NCBI GenBank assembly: GCA_902784865.1
Contig: CACZWL010000004.1
Span: 1 to 64,000 of the forward strand
Length of the DNA stretch: 64,000 nt
Reading direction: 5' to 3'
Source of the DNA: an uncultured Bacteroidota bacterium
GTDB taxonomy: Bacteria; Bacteroidota; Bacteroidia; Bacteroidales; P3
Made by a program: the position numbers and the translations under genes. The first letter of the stretch is position 1. Each line of letters starts with the position of its first letter. Below the pieces are notes generated by a model that saw only the letters and a list, made by a program, of their open reading frames with translations, had not been told where the DNA came from and ran no database searches. Shown here piece by piece: positions 45,417-54,873 of this stretch.

Positions 45417-46193
45417 ATGAAACTCTCTATCATTACCATAAACCTCAACAACCGCGAAGGTCTACAGCGCACTATTGACAGCGTTATTGGGCAAACATTC
45501 CGTGATTTCGAATGGATTGTCATTGATGGCGCTTCTACCGACGGCAGCAAGGAACTGATAGAAAAGCATTCCGACTACTTCGCCTATTGGGTCAGCGAAT
45601 CAGATACGGGAGTATACAACGCCATGAACAAAGGAATACGTGTCGCCAAAGGCGAATATTGCTTATTCCTGAATAGTGGCGACTGGCTGTGCAAAGAGAA
45701 TGTTTTACAGCAAATTTTCAGTGAAAGTCATGATGCCGATATCCTATTTGGCTACATGATGCGGGACAACCAAGACGGAGACACTGTGAACCTTGCCAAA
45801 CCCACCCTGCATTGGGAAGATTTTATTGGAAACACATTACCTCATCAGGCCTCATTCATTCGTCGTATATTATTTGAAAAATATGGCATGTACGATGAGT
45901 CGTACAAAATTGCAGGAGACACGAAATTTTTTGTAAAAGCCCTTGTGTGGGAGAATGCCACCTACAAATTTATTCCATTAAAAGTAGCAGTGTTTGAAGG
46001 TGGAGGCGTGTCAGACAATGAGGCCCGTTTCTACGAAAGAGATGTACGGTTACGAAACGAAATGTTTCCCAAAATGATTTTGGACGATTTATCTCTGATT
46101 AATTCCATTAGAAAAATCCGTCAACATACGTATTTGAAAAAGGGGTTTACGTTGTTGTCATTAATTGCAGAACACTTGGAGAAGAAAAAATGA
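45417..46193 (+). CDS. GT2 glycosyltransferase
   Basis: The 258-residue enzyme begins LSIITINLNNREGLQRTI, with VIDGASTDGS and the NSGD variant (86-89) of the DxD site that characterises the WcaA-like GT2 subgroup. The stop overlaps the next start by 4 bp. Confidence 0.86.
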   Translation: MKLSIITINLNNREGLQRTIDSVIGQTFRDFEWIVIDGASTDGSKELIEKHSDYFAYWVSESDTGVYNAMNKGIRVAKGEYCLFLNSGDWLCKENVLQQIFSESHDADILFGYMMRDNQDGDTVNLAKPTLHWEDFIGNTLPHQASFIRRILFEKYGMYDESYKIAGDTKFFVKALVWENATYKFIPLKVAVFEGGGVSDNEARFYERDVRLRNEMFPKMILDDLSLINSIRKIRQHTYLKKGFTLLSLIAEHLEKKK

Positions 46194-47200
46194 TTAGAGT
46201 CGGTATTCTAGTTCCAATATACAACGTCGGAAAATATATTGAAAGGTGCGCGAGAAGTCTATTCGAGCAAACTTATTCAAATATTGAATACGTGTTTGTC
46301 AACGACTGTTCTACCGATAATAGCATTGCCATTCTTGAAAATATTCTTCGTGAATATCCTAATAGAACTCCACATGTTAAAATCGTACATCATAAAAGCA
46401 ACAGGGGGTCTGCAGCATCGAGGAATTCTGGATTAGACAATTCCAAAGCTGACTTTTTGATGTTTGTTGATGCCGATGACTGGCTTGAGAAAAATGCCAC
46501 AGAGCTTCTCTTACAGAAACAGCAGGAGACAGATGCAGACATTGTCTATGGGAATGCTCTCATGCACACGGCATCTGAAATCAGTGAATTGCAAGAGTGT
46601 GAATATAGAGACAAACGCGACATGATGCTCTGCTATAGTCGATTTACCCCAGGCTATACCATGGTCATTTGGCGACGTCTAATTCGCAAATCCTTGTTTT
46701 CCGAAAACAATATCCGATGGATTGAGGGTCTCAACTACGCAGAAGACAAGTATATCTTATCGCAACTCGCATATTATTCTGAACGATTCTGCAAATTAAA
46801 CAAACCTATTTATCACTACAACAGACTGAATGAGAACTCCCTTGTAGCAGCCATTGCCAACAACCAATTCAATCTCAACGCCTTTAAACAGGAGATAGGA
46901 AACATACAGGCCACCGAGGACTTCTTTTCGCAAAAGAACAATGAATATTTTTGCGAAAGTGCCAAAGCAAAACTGCTATATCTAAAAAGACAAATGGATC
47001 TTGCCCTTGCATCATCGTCAAAAGAAGGGTTCGAAATTGCTGCGAAATACATCAATGCTACCGATCCATTTTTTTGGTCTACAATCGGATGGAATCGTGG
47101 CAAGTTCCATCGAAAACTATACGGAAATTATTTCTACATGAAATATAGTCCGCTAATCAAACGCCCTGTCAAAAGAATATACAGCCTAATCAAAAAATAA
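46190..47200 (+). CDS. GT2 glycosyltransferase
   Basis: The 336-residue enzyme begins VGILVPIYNVGKYIERCA and has DADD at 94-97. The C-terminal third is longer than in neighbouring GT2 proteins and basic at the end (RPVKRIYSLIKK). Abuts the next gene by one base. Confidence 0.86.
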   Translation: MIRVGILVPIYNVGKYIERCARSLFEQTYSNIEYVFVNDCSTDNSIAILENILREYPNRTPHVKIVHHKSNRGSAASRNSGLDNSKADFLMFVDADDWLEKNATELLLQKQQETDADIVYGNALMHTASEISELQECEYRDKRDMMLCYSRFTPGYTMVIWRRLIRKSLFSENNIRWIEGLNYAEDKYILSQLAYYSERFCKLNKPIYHYNRLNENSLVAAIANNQFNLNAFKQEIGNIQATEDFFSQKNNEYFCESAKAKLLYLKRQMDLALASSSKEGFEIAAKYINATDPFFWSTIGWNRGKFHRKLYGNYFYMKYSPLIKRPVKRIYSLIKK

Positions 47201-48138
47201 TGGGATTTTTCAACTACATCAACAATTGGCTACGCCACGACAGCAATACTCGCGCTTTGCTACGTGAAGTGCATAGGAGACAAAAAGAAGCTGAACAGTA
47301 TTACTTAAAGATGCGCATCAACCACTTCCGTCATCTCACCTTAACATGTCAGGAGCCCGGCACATCGAAAAAAGAACTGTGCGACCATGAGGTCATCGTG
47401 TCTCTTACATCTTTCGGCGAAAGAATCCATGACGTACACCTTGCCATCGAGAGCATTATGCAAGGCTCCTTAAAACCCAACCGCATAATCTTATGGCTTT
47501 CGGAGGAGGAGTTTCGCGGCAAGCCATTGCCTGCCACACTCAAGTATCAGCAACAACGTGGCCTTGAGATATTTTTCTGCAAAGATATCCGTAGCTACAA
47601 AAAACTCATATATAGCCTCCAGCAGAATCCCGAATCCTGCATTATCACCATCGACGACGACCTCCTATATGAATTTGACATTGTAGAGCGCCTTATCAAC
47701 GCCCATATTGCCAATCCCCACGCCATTTGTGCCTGCCGTTTACACCGAATTATCCTTGACTCCAACAATCTACCTATAAGTTACTTGCATTGGGAAAAAT
47801 GTATAAACGACACTAGCCCGTCCCCTTTGAACTTTGCCACAGGATGTGGCGGCACACTCTACCCTCCTGGCTGTCTGGCAAAAGAAACCACTGACGAAAA
47901 CCTTTTCATGAAGCTTTGCCCCACTGCCGACGATATATGGTTTTTCGCTATGGCTAAATTACAAGGCACCCTCGTAATAAAAGTGCCCACACCCGACCCT
48001 GAGGGATATTTTATTGAACTGCCATCCGCCTATATAAACGCTCTCAAAGATACCAATGCTACTACAGAAAGTTGCATGAACGATCCCCAAATGCAGAATG
48101 TTTTAAATTACTTTAACCTCTACCCCAAGCTACGATAA
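47200..48138 (+). CDS. glycosyltransferase-like protein
   Basis: The 312-residue protein has VIVSLTSFGERIHDVHLAI, then IILWLSEEEF, and IITIDDDLLYE with a DDD metal-site candidate. This pattern matches a Bacteroidetes group of GT-A-like proteins found only in glycan loci. Reaction unknown. Confidence 0.7.
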   Translation: MGFFNYINNWLRHDSNTRALLREVHRRQKEAEQYYLKMRINHFRHLTLTCQEPGTSKKELCDHEVIVSLTSFGERIHDVHLAIESIMQGSLKPNRIILWLSEEEFRGKPLPATLKYQQQRGLEIFFCKDIRSYKKLIYSLQQNPESCIITIDDDLLYEFDIVERLINAHIANPHAICACRLHRIILDSNNLPISYLHWEKCINDTSPSPLNFATGCGGTLYPPGCLAKETTDENLFMKLCPTADDIWFFAMAKLQGTLVIKVPTPDPEGYFIELPSAYINALKDTNATTESCMNDPQMQNVLNYFNLYPKLR

Positions 48139-48151
48139 CACACCTCCTGAG

Positions 48152-49258
48152 ATGAGAATCCTCTATATTATACATGAGGCCACACGTTCAGGGGCACCTA
48201 TGCAGATGTTGCGCATCATACGCAACTTAAAAAAGCATCACGGTGACTGGCGGCAGGATATATTGCTGATGTTTGGCGGAAATGCCATGCAAGAGGAATT
48301 TTTCCGAGCAGCAGACAATTTCTTTGTGCAGAATACCTACTCCAACTCTATCCGCAACAAAATAAAAAAGTATCTCTCCTATCGTCAGCTGTTGAGGCAA
48401 TCATATGATGTCATTGTGGCCAATACTGTGGTGGCGCTAGCCCCGGGCATTGAATTGAAAAAGAGGTTTAAAATTCCACTAGTGTTTTGCCTCCGCGAGT
48501 CGGAATACAGTTTCCGCATCTACGACGGCTTTGAGCGCGACCTTTCGTTCTGCGACAAGATAGTTACCGTCAGTGATTTAGTGAAAACCATCCTTGTGCA
48601 GAAATACAATATCGCGCCGACGATGGTAGAGGTCATACACAACTTCCCCTCGTTCAAGCTGGAACGTCCCGACACCTCCACACCTCTCCCATATGAGACC
48701 CCTGGGTGTTGCATAATTGGCCTCTCGGGCGAGGTATGCTGGCGCAAAGGATGTGATATTTTGCCACTGCTGACCACTGCCTACCGCAAGAAATACCCTG
48801 ACGACAGAGTGCTTTTCGTGTGGACTGGTAACTACTCCCATGCCGCCCGCCAACAGATGGAATACGACACCGACACTTCGTGCACCAGCGACATGATTTA
48901 CATGGCAGGACTCATCAAAGACCCCATTCCTTACTACCACTCTTTCGACATCTTCCTTATCCTCTCGCGCGAGGAGAGTTTCGGCAATGTAGTGGCCGAG
49001 GCCGCCATGATTGGCAAACCCGTGGTAGGCTTCGACGACTGTGTTGGTGCGGTGGAACTGCTCAAGCAAGGCGACGCCTGCATCTCCGTTCCATATCTCG
49101 ACCTTGACGGCATGGCCGACGCCCTCCACGACCTCTGCATCCACCCCGACAAACGTCAGGCTCTGGGGGAGAAAGGCAAAGTTTGGCTCACAAGCCAACT
49201 GAACGACCAGCGCTCCACAGAGCAGTACTCCCAGGTGCTGATGAACATGGTAACCTAA
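48152..49258 (+). CDS. GT4 glycosyltransferase spanning the composition boundary
   Basis: The 368-residue GT-B enzyme begins RILYIIHEATRSGAPMQ, with LSREESFGNVVAEAAMIGKP as the donor-site signature. Its first half is AT-rich like the island; the second half, from about 48640, is increasingly GC-rich like the genes that follow. Confidence 0.87.
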   Translation: MRILYIIHEATRSGAPMQMLRIIRNLKKHHGDWRQDILLMFGGNAMQEEFFRAADNFFVQNTYSNSIRNKIKKYLSYRQLLRQSYDVIVANTVVALAPGIELKKRFKIPLVFCLRESEYSFRIYDGFERDLSFCDKIVTVSDLVKTILVQKYNIAPTMVEVIHNFPSFKLERPDTSTPLPYETPGCCIIGLSGEVCWRKGCDILPLLTTAYRKKYPDDRVLFVWTGNYSHAARQQMEYDTDTSCTSDMIYMAGLIKDPIPYYHSFDIFLILSREESFGNVVAEAAMIGKPVVGFDDCVGAVELLKQGDACISVPYLDLDGMADALHDLCIHPDKRQALGEKGKVWLTSQLNDQRSTEQYSQVLMNMVT

Positions 49259-49273
49259 TACTAGACCCTCGTA

Positions 49274-50188
49274 ATGGCTACAGACACAAATACCCCCTTG
49301 GTCAGCGCCCTGTGCGTGGTCTACAACCAGGCACCCTACCTCAGGCAGTGCCTCAACGGGCTGGTCGCGCAGGAGACGACGTTCCACTACGAGATTATCA
49401 TCCACGACGATGCCTCGACCGACGGCTCGCAGGACATTATCCGCGAGTACGCCTCGCGCTACCCCGACCGCATACGCACCATCCTCCAGAAGGAGAACCA
49501 GTTCTCGCAGCGTAAGGAAATCTGGGCCACCTTCCTCATCCCCGAGGCGCGCGGCAAGTACCTCACCTTCTGCGAGGGCGACGACTGGTGGTGCGACCCG
49601 CACAAGCTGCAGCGCCAGGCCGACTTCATGGAGCAGAACCCCGACGTGAGCATCTGCTACCACCAGTTCCGCGAGTATGACCAGCTGAAGCAGGACTATG
49701 AACCGCACGACAATCCCGCCCCCAAGGACGGTCTCTCCGTCAAAGAACTCTTTTGGGGTGGCTACATGCACACCTCGACATTCATGATACGAGTCAATGC
49801 CGAAGCCGAACAGTTGCGGCGCGACATCGGATGGGTAAAGTGTATGGATATTGTGACCGTATACCTCTACATGGACCGTGGCCGCATCGCCGGCCTCCCA
49901 GGCTACATGTCGGTGTGGCGAAAGAACACGGGCATTTGGAGCACCAGCACTTGGTATCGGAACCTGATTGAAAACCTCATCATGAATGCCAGTATCCGCA
50001 GCGTTGTCAAAGACCAACGTCTGCGCGACGAGCTAGACAAGTGGAACGACGAATTCCGTTTTGTTCTCTTCCGCACCATGCACGAGTGGGACGGAAACCG
50101 CAACTCAAAGGCCTACAAGCTAGGGAAAACCATACTGATGCCTTTCAATAAAATCAAAAACATACTCTCGCCTAAACGCGCCAAATGA
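49274..50188 (+). CDS. GT2 glycosyltransferase
   Basis: The 304-residue enzyme begins LVSALCVVYNQAPYLRQCL, with EGDDWW (101-106). The C-terminus SKAYKLGKTILMPFNKI shares the Ser-Lys-x-Tyr...Leu-Gly tail found in two other GTs of this locus. The stop overlaps the next start. Confidence 0.86.
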   Translation: MATDTNTPLVSALCVVYNQAPYLRQCLNGLVAQETTFHYEIIIHDDASTDGSQDIIREYASRYPDRIRTILQKENQFSQRKEIWATFLIPEARGKYLTFCEGDDWWCDPHKLQRQADFMEQNPDVSICYHQFREYDQLKQDYEPHDNPAPKDGLSVKELFWGGYMHTSTFMIRVNAEAEQLRRDIGWVKCMDIVTVYLYMDRGRIAGLPGYMSVWRKNTGIWSTSTWYRNLIENLIMNASIRSVVKDQRLRDELDKWNDEFRFVLFRTMHEWDGNRNSKAYKLGKTILMPFNKIKNILSPKRAK

Positions 50189-51417
50189 AAGTAGTACACA
50201 TCTGCACCATGGACCATGGGGGCGCCGGCATCGCCGCGCGCCGCATCCACGAGGCGCTGCTGCGCCTGGGGGTGGAGAGCCATGTGCTCTGCCGCTTCAA
50301 GCGCTCGTCGGCCGACGACGTCACCGCCGCACAGCCCGACATGGGCCTCTACCGCCCGCCCAGCAACAAGCTGCTGCGCAAATGGCAGCAGATGCAACGC
50401 CGCCGCGGCAAATACCTCACCGAGGTGGAGCGCTACGAGCGGCAGATGGCGATACTCGACCGTCAGTATGGCGCCGCGTTCACGTTGCCCATCTCCAACT
50501 TCGACCTCGCGCAGCACCCTCTGGTGCAGGAGGCCGACGTGGTGCACCTCCACTGGGTGGAGAACTTCGTGGACTATCCCTCTTTTTTTACGCGCGTGCG
50601 AAAACCCATCGTCTGGACCTTCCACGACGAGAGTGTCGCCTTCGGCGGATTCCACTACACGGACGAGGCTCGCCGCCTCGCAGATCCGTATGCCACACTG
50701 GAAACGCCTTTGGCACAGCTTAAACGCAACGCGCTCGCCACCGCCAACAACCTGCACATGGTGGCGCTCTGCCGGCAGATGGAGCAGTTCCACCGCAACC
50801 ACTCCCTCGCTCCGCACCTCCCCGTGGAGATTGTCTACAACGGCATCCGTCCCGACGATTTCCAGATCCTCGACCGCAGTTTTTGCCGTCAGGTGCTGGG
50901 GCTGCCGCAGGACACAATAGTCGTAACATTCTGTGCAACAGACATTAACGACTCCCACAAGGGATTGGATATTCTTATCCAATCCCTTGCGGGAGTCCAC
51001 GACTCCCACAAGGTCGCGCTCCTCTGCGTGGGCAGTGGAGCGCTCCCGAAAGCCGAATTTCCTGTAGTCGGCACCGGCGCCATCGCCAATCCGCGCCTGA
51101 TGTCAGTGGCCTACTCCGCCTCCGACCTCTTCGTGATGCCCTCATTCCAAGAAGCCTTCGGCCAGACTCCCATCGAGGCCATGGCCTGCGGCTGCCCCGT
51201 GGTGGCGTTCCCCTGCGGCATCATCGACGAACTCATCACCGAACAGAACGGAGTGCGCTGCGCCGACTTCAGTGTCGAGGCGCTGGTGGCGGGGCTGCAG
51301 ACCGCCCTCGGCCGGCAGTACGACCGCCAGGCCATCCGCGACGACGCCGTCGCACGCTTCGACATATCTCTCATCGCCCGAAAATACCTAGACCTCTACA
51401 CCCGATGCGTATCGTAG
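50185..51417 (+). CDS. GT4 glycosyltransferase, paralogue of 44178-45407
   Basis: The 410-residue GT-B enzyme begins MKVVHICTMDHGGAGIAAR, with HLHWVENFVDYPSFF and AFGGFHY as in its paralogue, and MPSFQEAFGQTPIEAMACG at the donor site. An unusual hairpin of two 21-nt arms interrupts the coding sequence at 50950-50997. It overlaps the GT11 gene by 13 bp. Confidence 0.88.
   Translation: MKVVHICTMDHGGAGIAARRIHEALLRLGVESHVLCRFKRSSADDVTAAQPDMGLYRPPSNKLLRKWQQMQRRRGKYLTEVERYERQMAILDRQYGAAFTLPISNFDLAQHPLVQEADVVHLHWVENFVDYPSFFTRVRKPIVWTFHDESVAFGGFHYTDEARRLADPYATLETPLAQLKRNALATANNLHMVALCRQMEQFHRNHSLAPHLPVEIVYNGIRPDDFQILDRSFCRQVLGLPQDTIVVTFCATDINDSHKGLDILIQSLAGVHDSHKVALLCVGSGALPKAEFPVVGTGAIANPRLMSVAYSASDLFVMPSFQEAFGQTPIEAMACGCPVVAFPCGIIDELITEQNGVRCADFSVEALVAGLQTALGRQYDRQAIRDDAVARFDISLIARKYLDLYTRCVS
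50950..50997. repeat. long inverted repeat inside a GT4 coding sequence
   Basis: Arms of 21 nt at 50950-50970 and 50977-50997 pair with one mismatch around a 6-nt loop (ATTCTT). A direct copy of the left end, CGACTCCCACAAGG, occurs again at 51000-51013. The segment is more AT-rich than the surrounding gene and keeps the frame. Confidence 0.8.
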
Positions 51418-52241
51418 CCCTTTTCTGCCAGATGGGGAACCAGATGTTCCAGTATGCCTTTGCCCGCGCGCGCCGCGGCATCGCCCTGCCGTGGGCCAGC
51501 TCGTATGAGTACGGCTTCAAACTCGGCTACTTCCAGCTCGACCCCCTGACGCGCTATGTCTACTCCCACCCCTGGGCCGAGCGCGCCTACCGCCGTGTGT
51601 GCCAGAAGCTTATAGGGTGGTTCATGCACGACAAGATTGGCGACCGCGACGGATACATAACCATCGACCCCGACGCCGCGCAGGGCTACCACGAAGGCTT
51701 CTTCCAGGGCGACGTCTACTTCCGCGACGCCCTGCCCAAAATACGCCGCGCCTTCGAAATCAAACCGCAGTACCGACGCGCCTTTGACGAGAAATACAGC
51801 CAGTTCTTCGCCACCCACAAAGTCGTCGCCGTCCACCTGCGACGCACCGACTACACGGAGGTGGAGTTCGAGGGCCTCGGCGGACGCGACGTGAGCCTGC
51901 CGCTCGACTACTACCGCAAGGCTTTGTCGCTGATACCCAACCTCGAACAGTACGAGGTGCTCTTCGTCAGCGACGACATCGAGAGTGTGCGCCGCGACTT
52001 CGAGGGCCCTGCCAACTACCGCTTCGAGAGCAACTCGCCCATCGTCGACTTCCAGATCATCCAGCATGCCGACGTGGCCGTCATCTCCAACAGCACCTTC
52101 GCCTGGTGGGCAGCCTACCTGTCGAAGAAGCCCTCCGCACGCGTGCTGGCGCCAAAGCACTGGATCGGCCACAAGGTGGGCAAGACATTCCCCGCCGGAA
52201 TAGAGACCTCGCGCTTCGAATGGATTGAGGTCGACAAGTAA
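51405..52241 (+). CDS. GT11 alpha-1,2-fucosyltransferase
   Basis: The 278-residue enzyme should add L-fucose from GDP-fucose. Seen: GNQMFQYA (11-18), the GDP-fucose-binding VHLRRTDY (His-x-Arg-Arg-x-Asp) and SNSTFAWWAAYL, all GT11 motifs. It is the natural consumer of the gmd/fcl product. Confidence 0.92.
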   Translation: MRIVALFCQMGNQMFQYAFARARRGIALPWASSYEYGFKLGYFQLDPLTRYVYSHPWAERAYRRVCQKLIGWFMHDKIGDRDGYITIDPDAAQGYHEGFFQGDVYFRDALPKIRRAFEIKPQYRRAFDEKYSQFFATHKVVAVHLRRTDYTEVEFEGLGGRDVSLPLDYYRKALSLIPNLEQYEVLFVSDDIESVRRDFEGPANYRFESNSPIVDFQIIQHADVAVISNSTFAWWAAYLSKKPSARVLAPKHWIGHKVGKTFPAGIETSRFEWIEVDK

Positions 52242-52249
52242 CCATTATT

Positions 52250-52332
52250 TCCCGTCGATGGGAAATGATGGGAAAGAGTCGAACTATTCACCTACCAGAT
52301 ACCTACCAAATACCTACCAGACACCAAGTATC
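52250..52332 (-). repeat. 11-bp-periodic intergenic element, copy 7 (inverted)
   Basis: On the plus strand, units CACCTACCAGA, TACCTACCAAA, TACCTACCAGA and CACCAAGTATC (52289-52332) follow GTCGAACTATT and a near-palindrome ATTTCCCGTCGATGGGAAAT (52247-52266, one mismatch). The reverse complement aligns along its whole length with the element at 15466-15542. It fills the gap before the GT2 start at 52338. Confidence 0.75.
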
Positions 52333-52337
52333 CCGAC

Positions 52338-53177
52338 ATGGAAAAACCACTCGTATCGGTCATCATACCCTGCTACAAGAAGGCGCAGTATATCGGCACC
52401 ACGCTGGAGTCGATGCAGCGGCAGACCTACCCCGCGGTGGAAATCATCGTGGTGGACGACGGCTCGCCCGACAACACGCGTCAGGCTGTCGAGCCCTACC
52501 TCGCCACCATGCACAACCTGCAGTACATCCACCAGGAGAACGCAGGCGTGAGCACCGCCCGCAACCGCGGCATCCGCGCCTCGAAGGGCACCTACGTCAT
52601 GGCCCTCGACGCCGATGACGCCATCGAGCCCGCCTACATCGAGCGCTGCGCCGACCACCTCTCGGCCCACCCCGAGGTGAAGCTCGTCTACACCCTCGCC
52701 GACACCTTCGGCAACCGCACCGGCGCGTGGGACCTGCCGCCCTACTCCTTCGACGCCCTCCTCTGGACCAACATGGTGCACTACTGCGCCATGTACCGCC
52801 GCGAAGACTTCGACCGCACCGAGGGCTACAACCCCAACATGGTCAAAGGCTTCGAGGACTGGGACTTCTGGCTCTACCTGCTCCGCCCCGAAGACCGCGT
52901 CCACTGCATCCAGGAACGCCTCTTCCACTGGCGTGTGCTCGAGGTGTCGCGCTCGCTCGACGCCGACAACAACATGCAAACCCTCCTGCGGCAGATATAC
53001 CATAACCATGAGGAGCTATACAAGCCATATCTGCAGGACATTGTATACTTCCGCGAGATGTGGTCGCACTACCAGTGGCGCTACGAGCGCGCCGACCAGG
53101 TGCGCCGCTCCAAAGCCTACCGCCTCGGCAAGCTGCTCCTCCACCCCACCTCGCTATTCCGCAAGAAAAACCAATAG
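52338..53177 (+). CDS. GT2 glycosyltransferase
   Basis: The 279-residue enzyme begins LVSVIIPCYKKAQYIGTT, with QENAGVSTARNRG and DADD (91-94). C-terminal tail SKAYRLGKLLLHPTSLF, shared with other GTs here. Confidence 0.88.
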   Translation: MEKPLVSVIIPCYKKAQYIGTTLESMQRQTYPAVEIIVVDDGSPDNTRQAVEPYLATMHNLQYIHQENAGVSTARNRGIRASKGTYVMALDADDAIEPAYIERCADHLSAHPEVKLVYTLADTFGNRTGAWDLPPYSFDALLWTNMVHYCAMYRREDFDRTEGYNPNMVKGFEDWDFWLYLLRPEDRVHCIQERLFHWRVLEVSRSLDADNNMQTLLRQIYHNHEELYKPYLQDIVYFREMWSHYQWRYERADQVRRSKAYRLGKLLLHPTSLFRKKNQ

Positions 53178-53179
53178 CT

Positions 53180-54046
53180 ATGCTCCACAACTGGCTCTCG
53201 CGCCACCACATAGTGCTCCACAAAGGGCAGAACCTGCACATCGTGCTGCAACTGCTGTGGAACTACGTACTCAGGCTCAAGCTGCGCATCTACAAGCTTC
53301 TGCACGGCATCAAGCACCCGATTGTCCACTACTACTGCGTCTGCTGGAACGAGGAGCGCATGCTGCCCTTCGTGTTTGGCTACTACGAGCGCTTCGTCTC
53401 CCGCTTCACCATCTACGACAACTACTCCACCGACTCGTCAGAAGCCCTCGTCGCCGCCCGCCCCGACGCCGCGATGCGCAAGTTCGGCATCAAAGGAGTC
53501 TTCGACGATGCGGAGAACCAACGCGTGAAAAACCACTGCTGGAAGCAGTCGCGCGGCAAGGCCGACTGGGTGGTGGTCTGCGACACCGACGAGTTCGTCT
53601 ACCACCCCGACCTGCGCAACCACCTCCGCACCCTGCAGAAAGAGGGGGTGAGCTTCCCCGCAATCGTGGGCTACGAGATGTACAGCCTCACCTACCCCAC
53701 CCCCGACCAGGGCCTGATCACCGACCAGGTGCGCCGCGGCTACGAGAGCGAGTACATGACCAAGCACATGATATTCGACCCGCACCGCATCGTGGAGACC
53801 AACTACTCGCCCGGGTGCCACACGGCATCGCCTTGGGGCATCGTCCGCACCAGCAAGGAACCCCTCAAGCTGCTGCACTACAAATACCTGGGCCGCGACG
53901 AGGTCATCGCCCGCAACCGCCAGCTGGGCAAGAAACTTTCCGACGCCAACAAGGAGCAGGAGATGGGCTTCCACTACCTGCTCACCGAGGAACGCATGGG
54001 GCAGGAGTTCGACCGCCACTACGCAGAAACCATAGAAGTCATCTAG
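53180..54046 (+). CDS. GT2-like glycosyltransferase (Glyco_tranf_2_4 type)
   Basis: The 288-residue protein has HYYCVCWNEERMLPFVFGYY and DNYSTD, then CDTDEF (134-139) as metal site: the Glyco_tranf_2_4 pattern. ATG at 53180 is chosen as it follows the previous stop by 2 bp. Confidence 0.82.
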   Translation: MLHNWLSRHHIVLHKGQNLHIVLQLLWNYVLRLKLRIYKLLHGIKHPIVHYYCVCWNEERMLPFVFGYYERFVSRFTIYDNYSTDSSEALVAARPDAAMRKFGIKGVFDDAENQRVKNHCWKQSRGKADWVVVCDTDEFVYHPDLRNHLRTLQKEGVSFPAIVGYEMYSLTYPTPDQGLITDQVRRGYESEYMTKHMIFDPHRIVETNYSPGCHTASPWGIVRTSKEPLKLLHYKYLGRDEVIARNRQLGKKLSDANKEQEMGFHYLLTEERMGQEFDRHYAETIEVI

Positions 54047-54048
54047 AT

Positions 54049-54873
54049 ATGCTCTCCATCATCGTATGTTCGCGCAACGGCCGACTGCCGCAGGAGCAGG
54101 TGGACAATATAGAAGCCACCGTGGGCTGCGACCACGAGCTGGTCATCATCGACAACAGCCGGAACGAATACACCATCTTCTCAGCCTACAACGAGGGGGT
54201 ACGCCGCGCCAAAGGCGAGGTGCTCTGCTTCCGCCACGACGACATTATGCACCGCAGCGAGGGCTGGGGCCAAGTGGCCTGCGACCTGCTGCAGGACGAA
54301 ACGATAGGCCTCGTGGGCGTGGGCGGCAGCCACTTCATGCCGTCGGCGCCGGCATACTGGAGCCAGTCGCCCTACCTTTCGATCTACAATATCGACAACG
54401 ACAACGGCACCCTGCGCGAGAAGGACATCGACCTCTACTACCGCGACGGGGTGGCCGACGTGGTGGCCGTGGACGGGCAGCTGTTCTTCATCCCCCGACG
54501 CCTCTTCGACCGCATTAGCTTCGACGAGCAGACCTACGAGGCATGGCACGGCTACGACATGGACATCAGCCTGCAGGTCCAGGCCCTCGGCCTGCGCGCC
54601 GTGGTGACGCGCCGCATGCTCAACGAGCACCGCTGGAGCGAAAGCAAGTGGAACGACCCCGCCACCATGGAGCCCCTCTACCGCGCCTCGGTGCGCTTCT
54701 ACGACAAATGGCGCGACCACCTGCCCATGGCCCGCGGCATCGACAAGCCACAGTTCGAGCTAGACCAGCTCAACGAGCTATGGCGTGGCTACGCAAACCA
54801 TCAAAACATACGCCGCTCAAAGCCCTACAAACTGGGACAAAAACTGTTAAGTCCACTAAAACTGCTGAAGTGA
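54049..54873 (+). CDS. GT2-like glycosyltransferase (Glyco_tranf_2_5 type)
   Basis: The 274-residue protein begins LSIIVCSRNGRLPQEQ and has FRHDDI as the metal-site candidate, fitting the Glyco_tranf_2_5 subgroup. C-terminal SKPYKLGQKLLSPLKLL, shared tail. Its TGA stop overlaps the GTG start of the next gene. Confidence 0.78.
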   Translation: MLSIIVCSRNGRLPQEQVDNIEATVGCDHELVIIDNSRNEYTIFSAYNEGVRRAKGEVLCFRHDDIMHRSEGWGQVACDLLQDETIGLVGVGGSHFMPSAPAYWSQSPYLSIYNIDNDNGTLREKDIDLYYRDGVADVVAVDGQLFFIPRRLFDRISFDEQTYEAWHGYDMDISLQVQALGLRAVVTRRMLNEHRWSESKWNDPATMEPLYRASVRFYDKWRDHLPMARGIDKPQFELDQLNELWRGYANHQNIRRSKPYKLGQKLLSPLKLLK

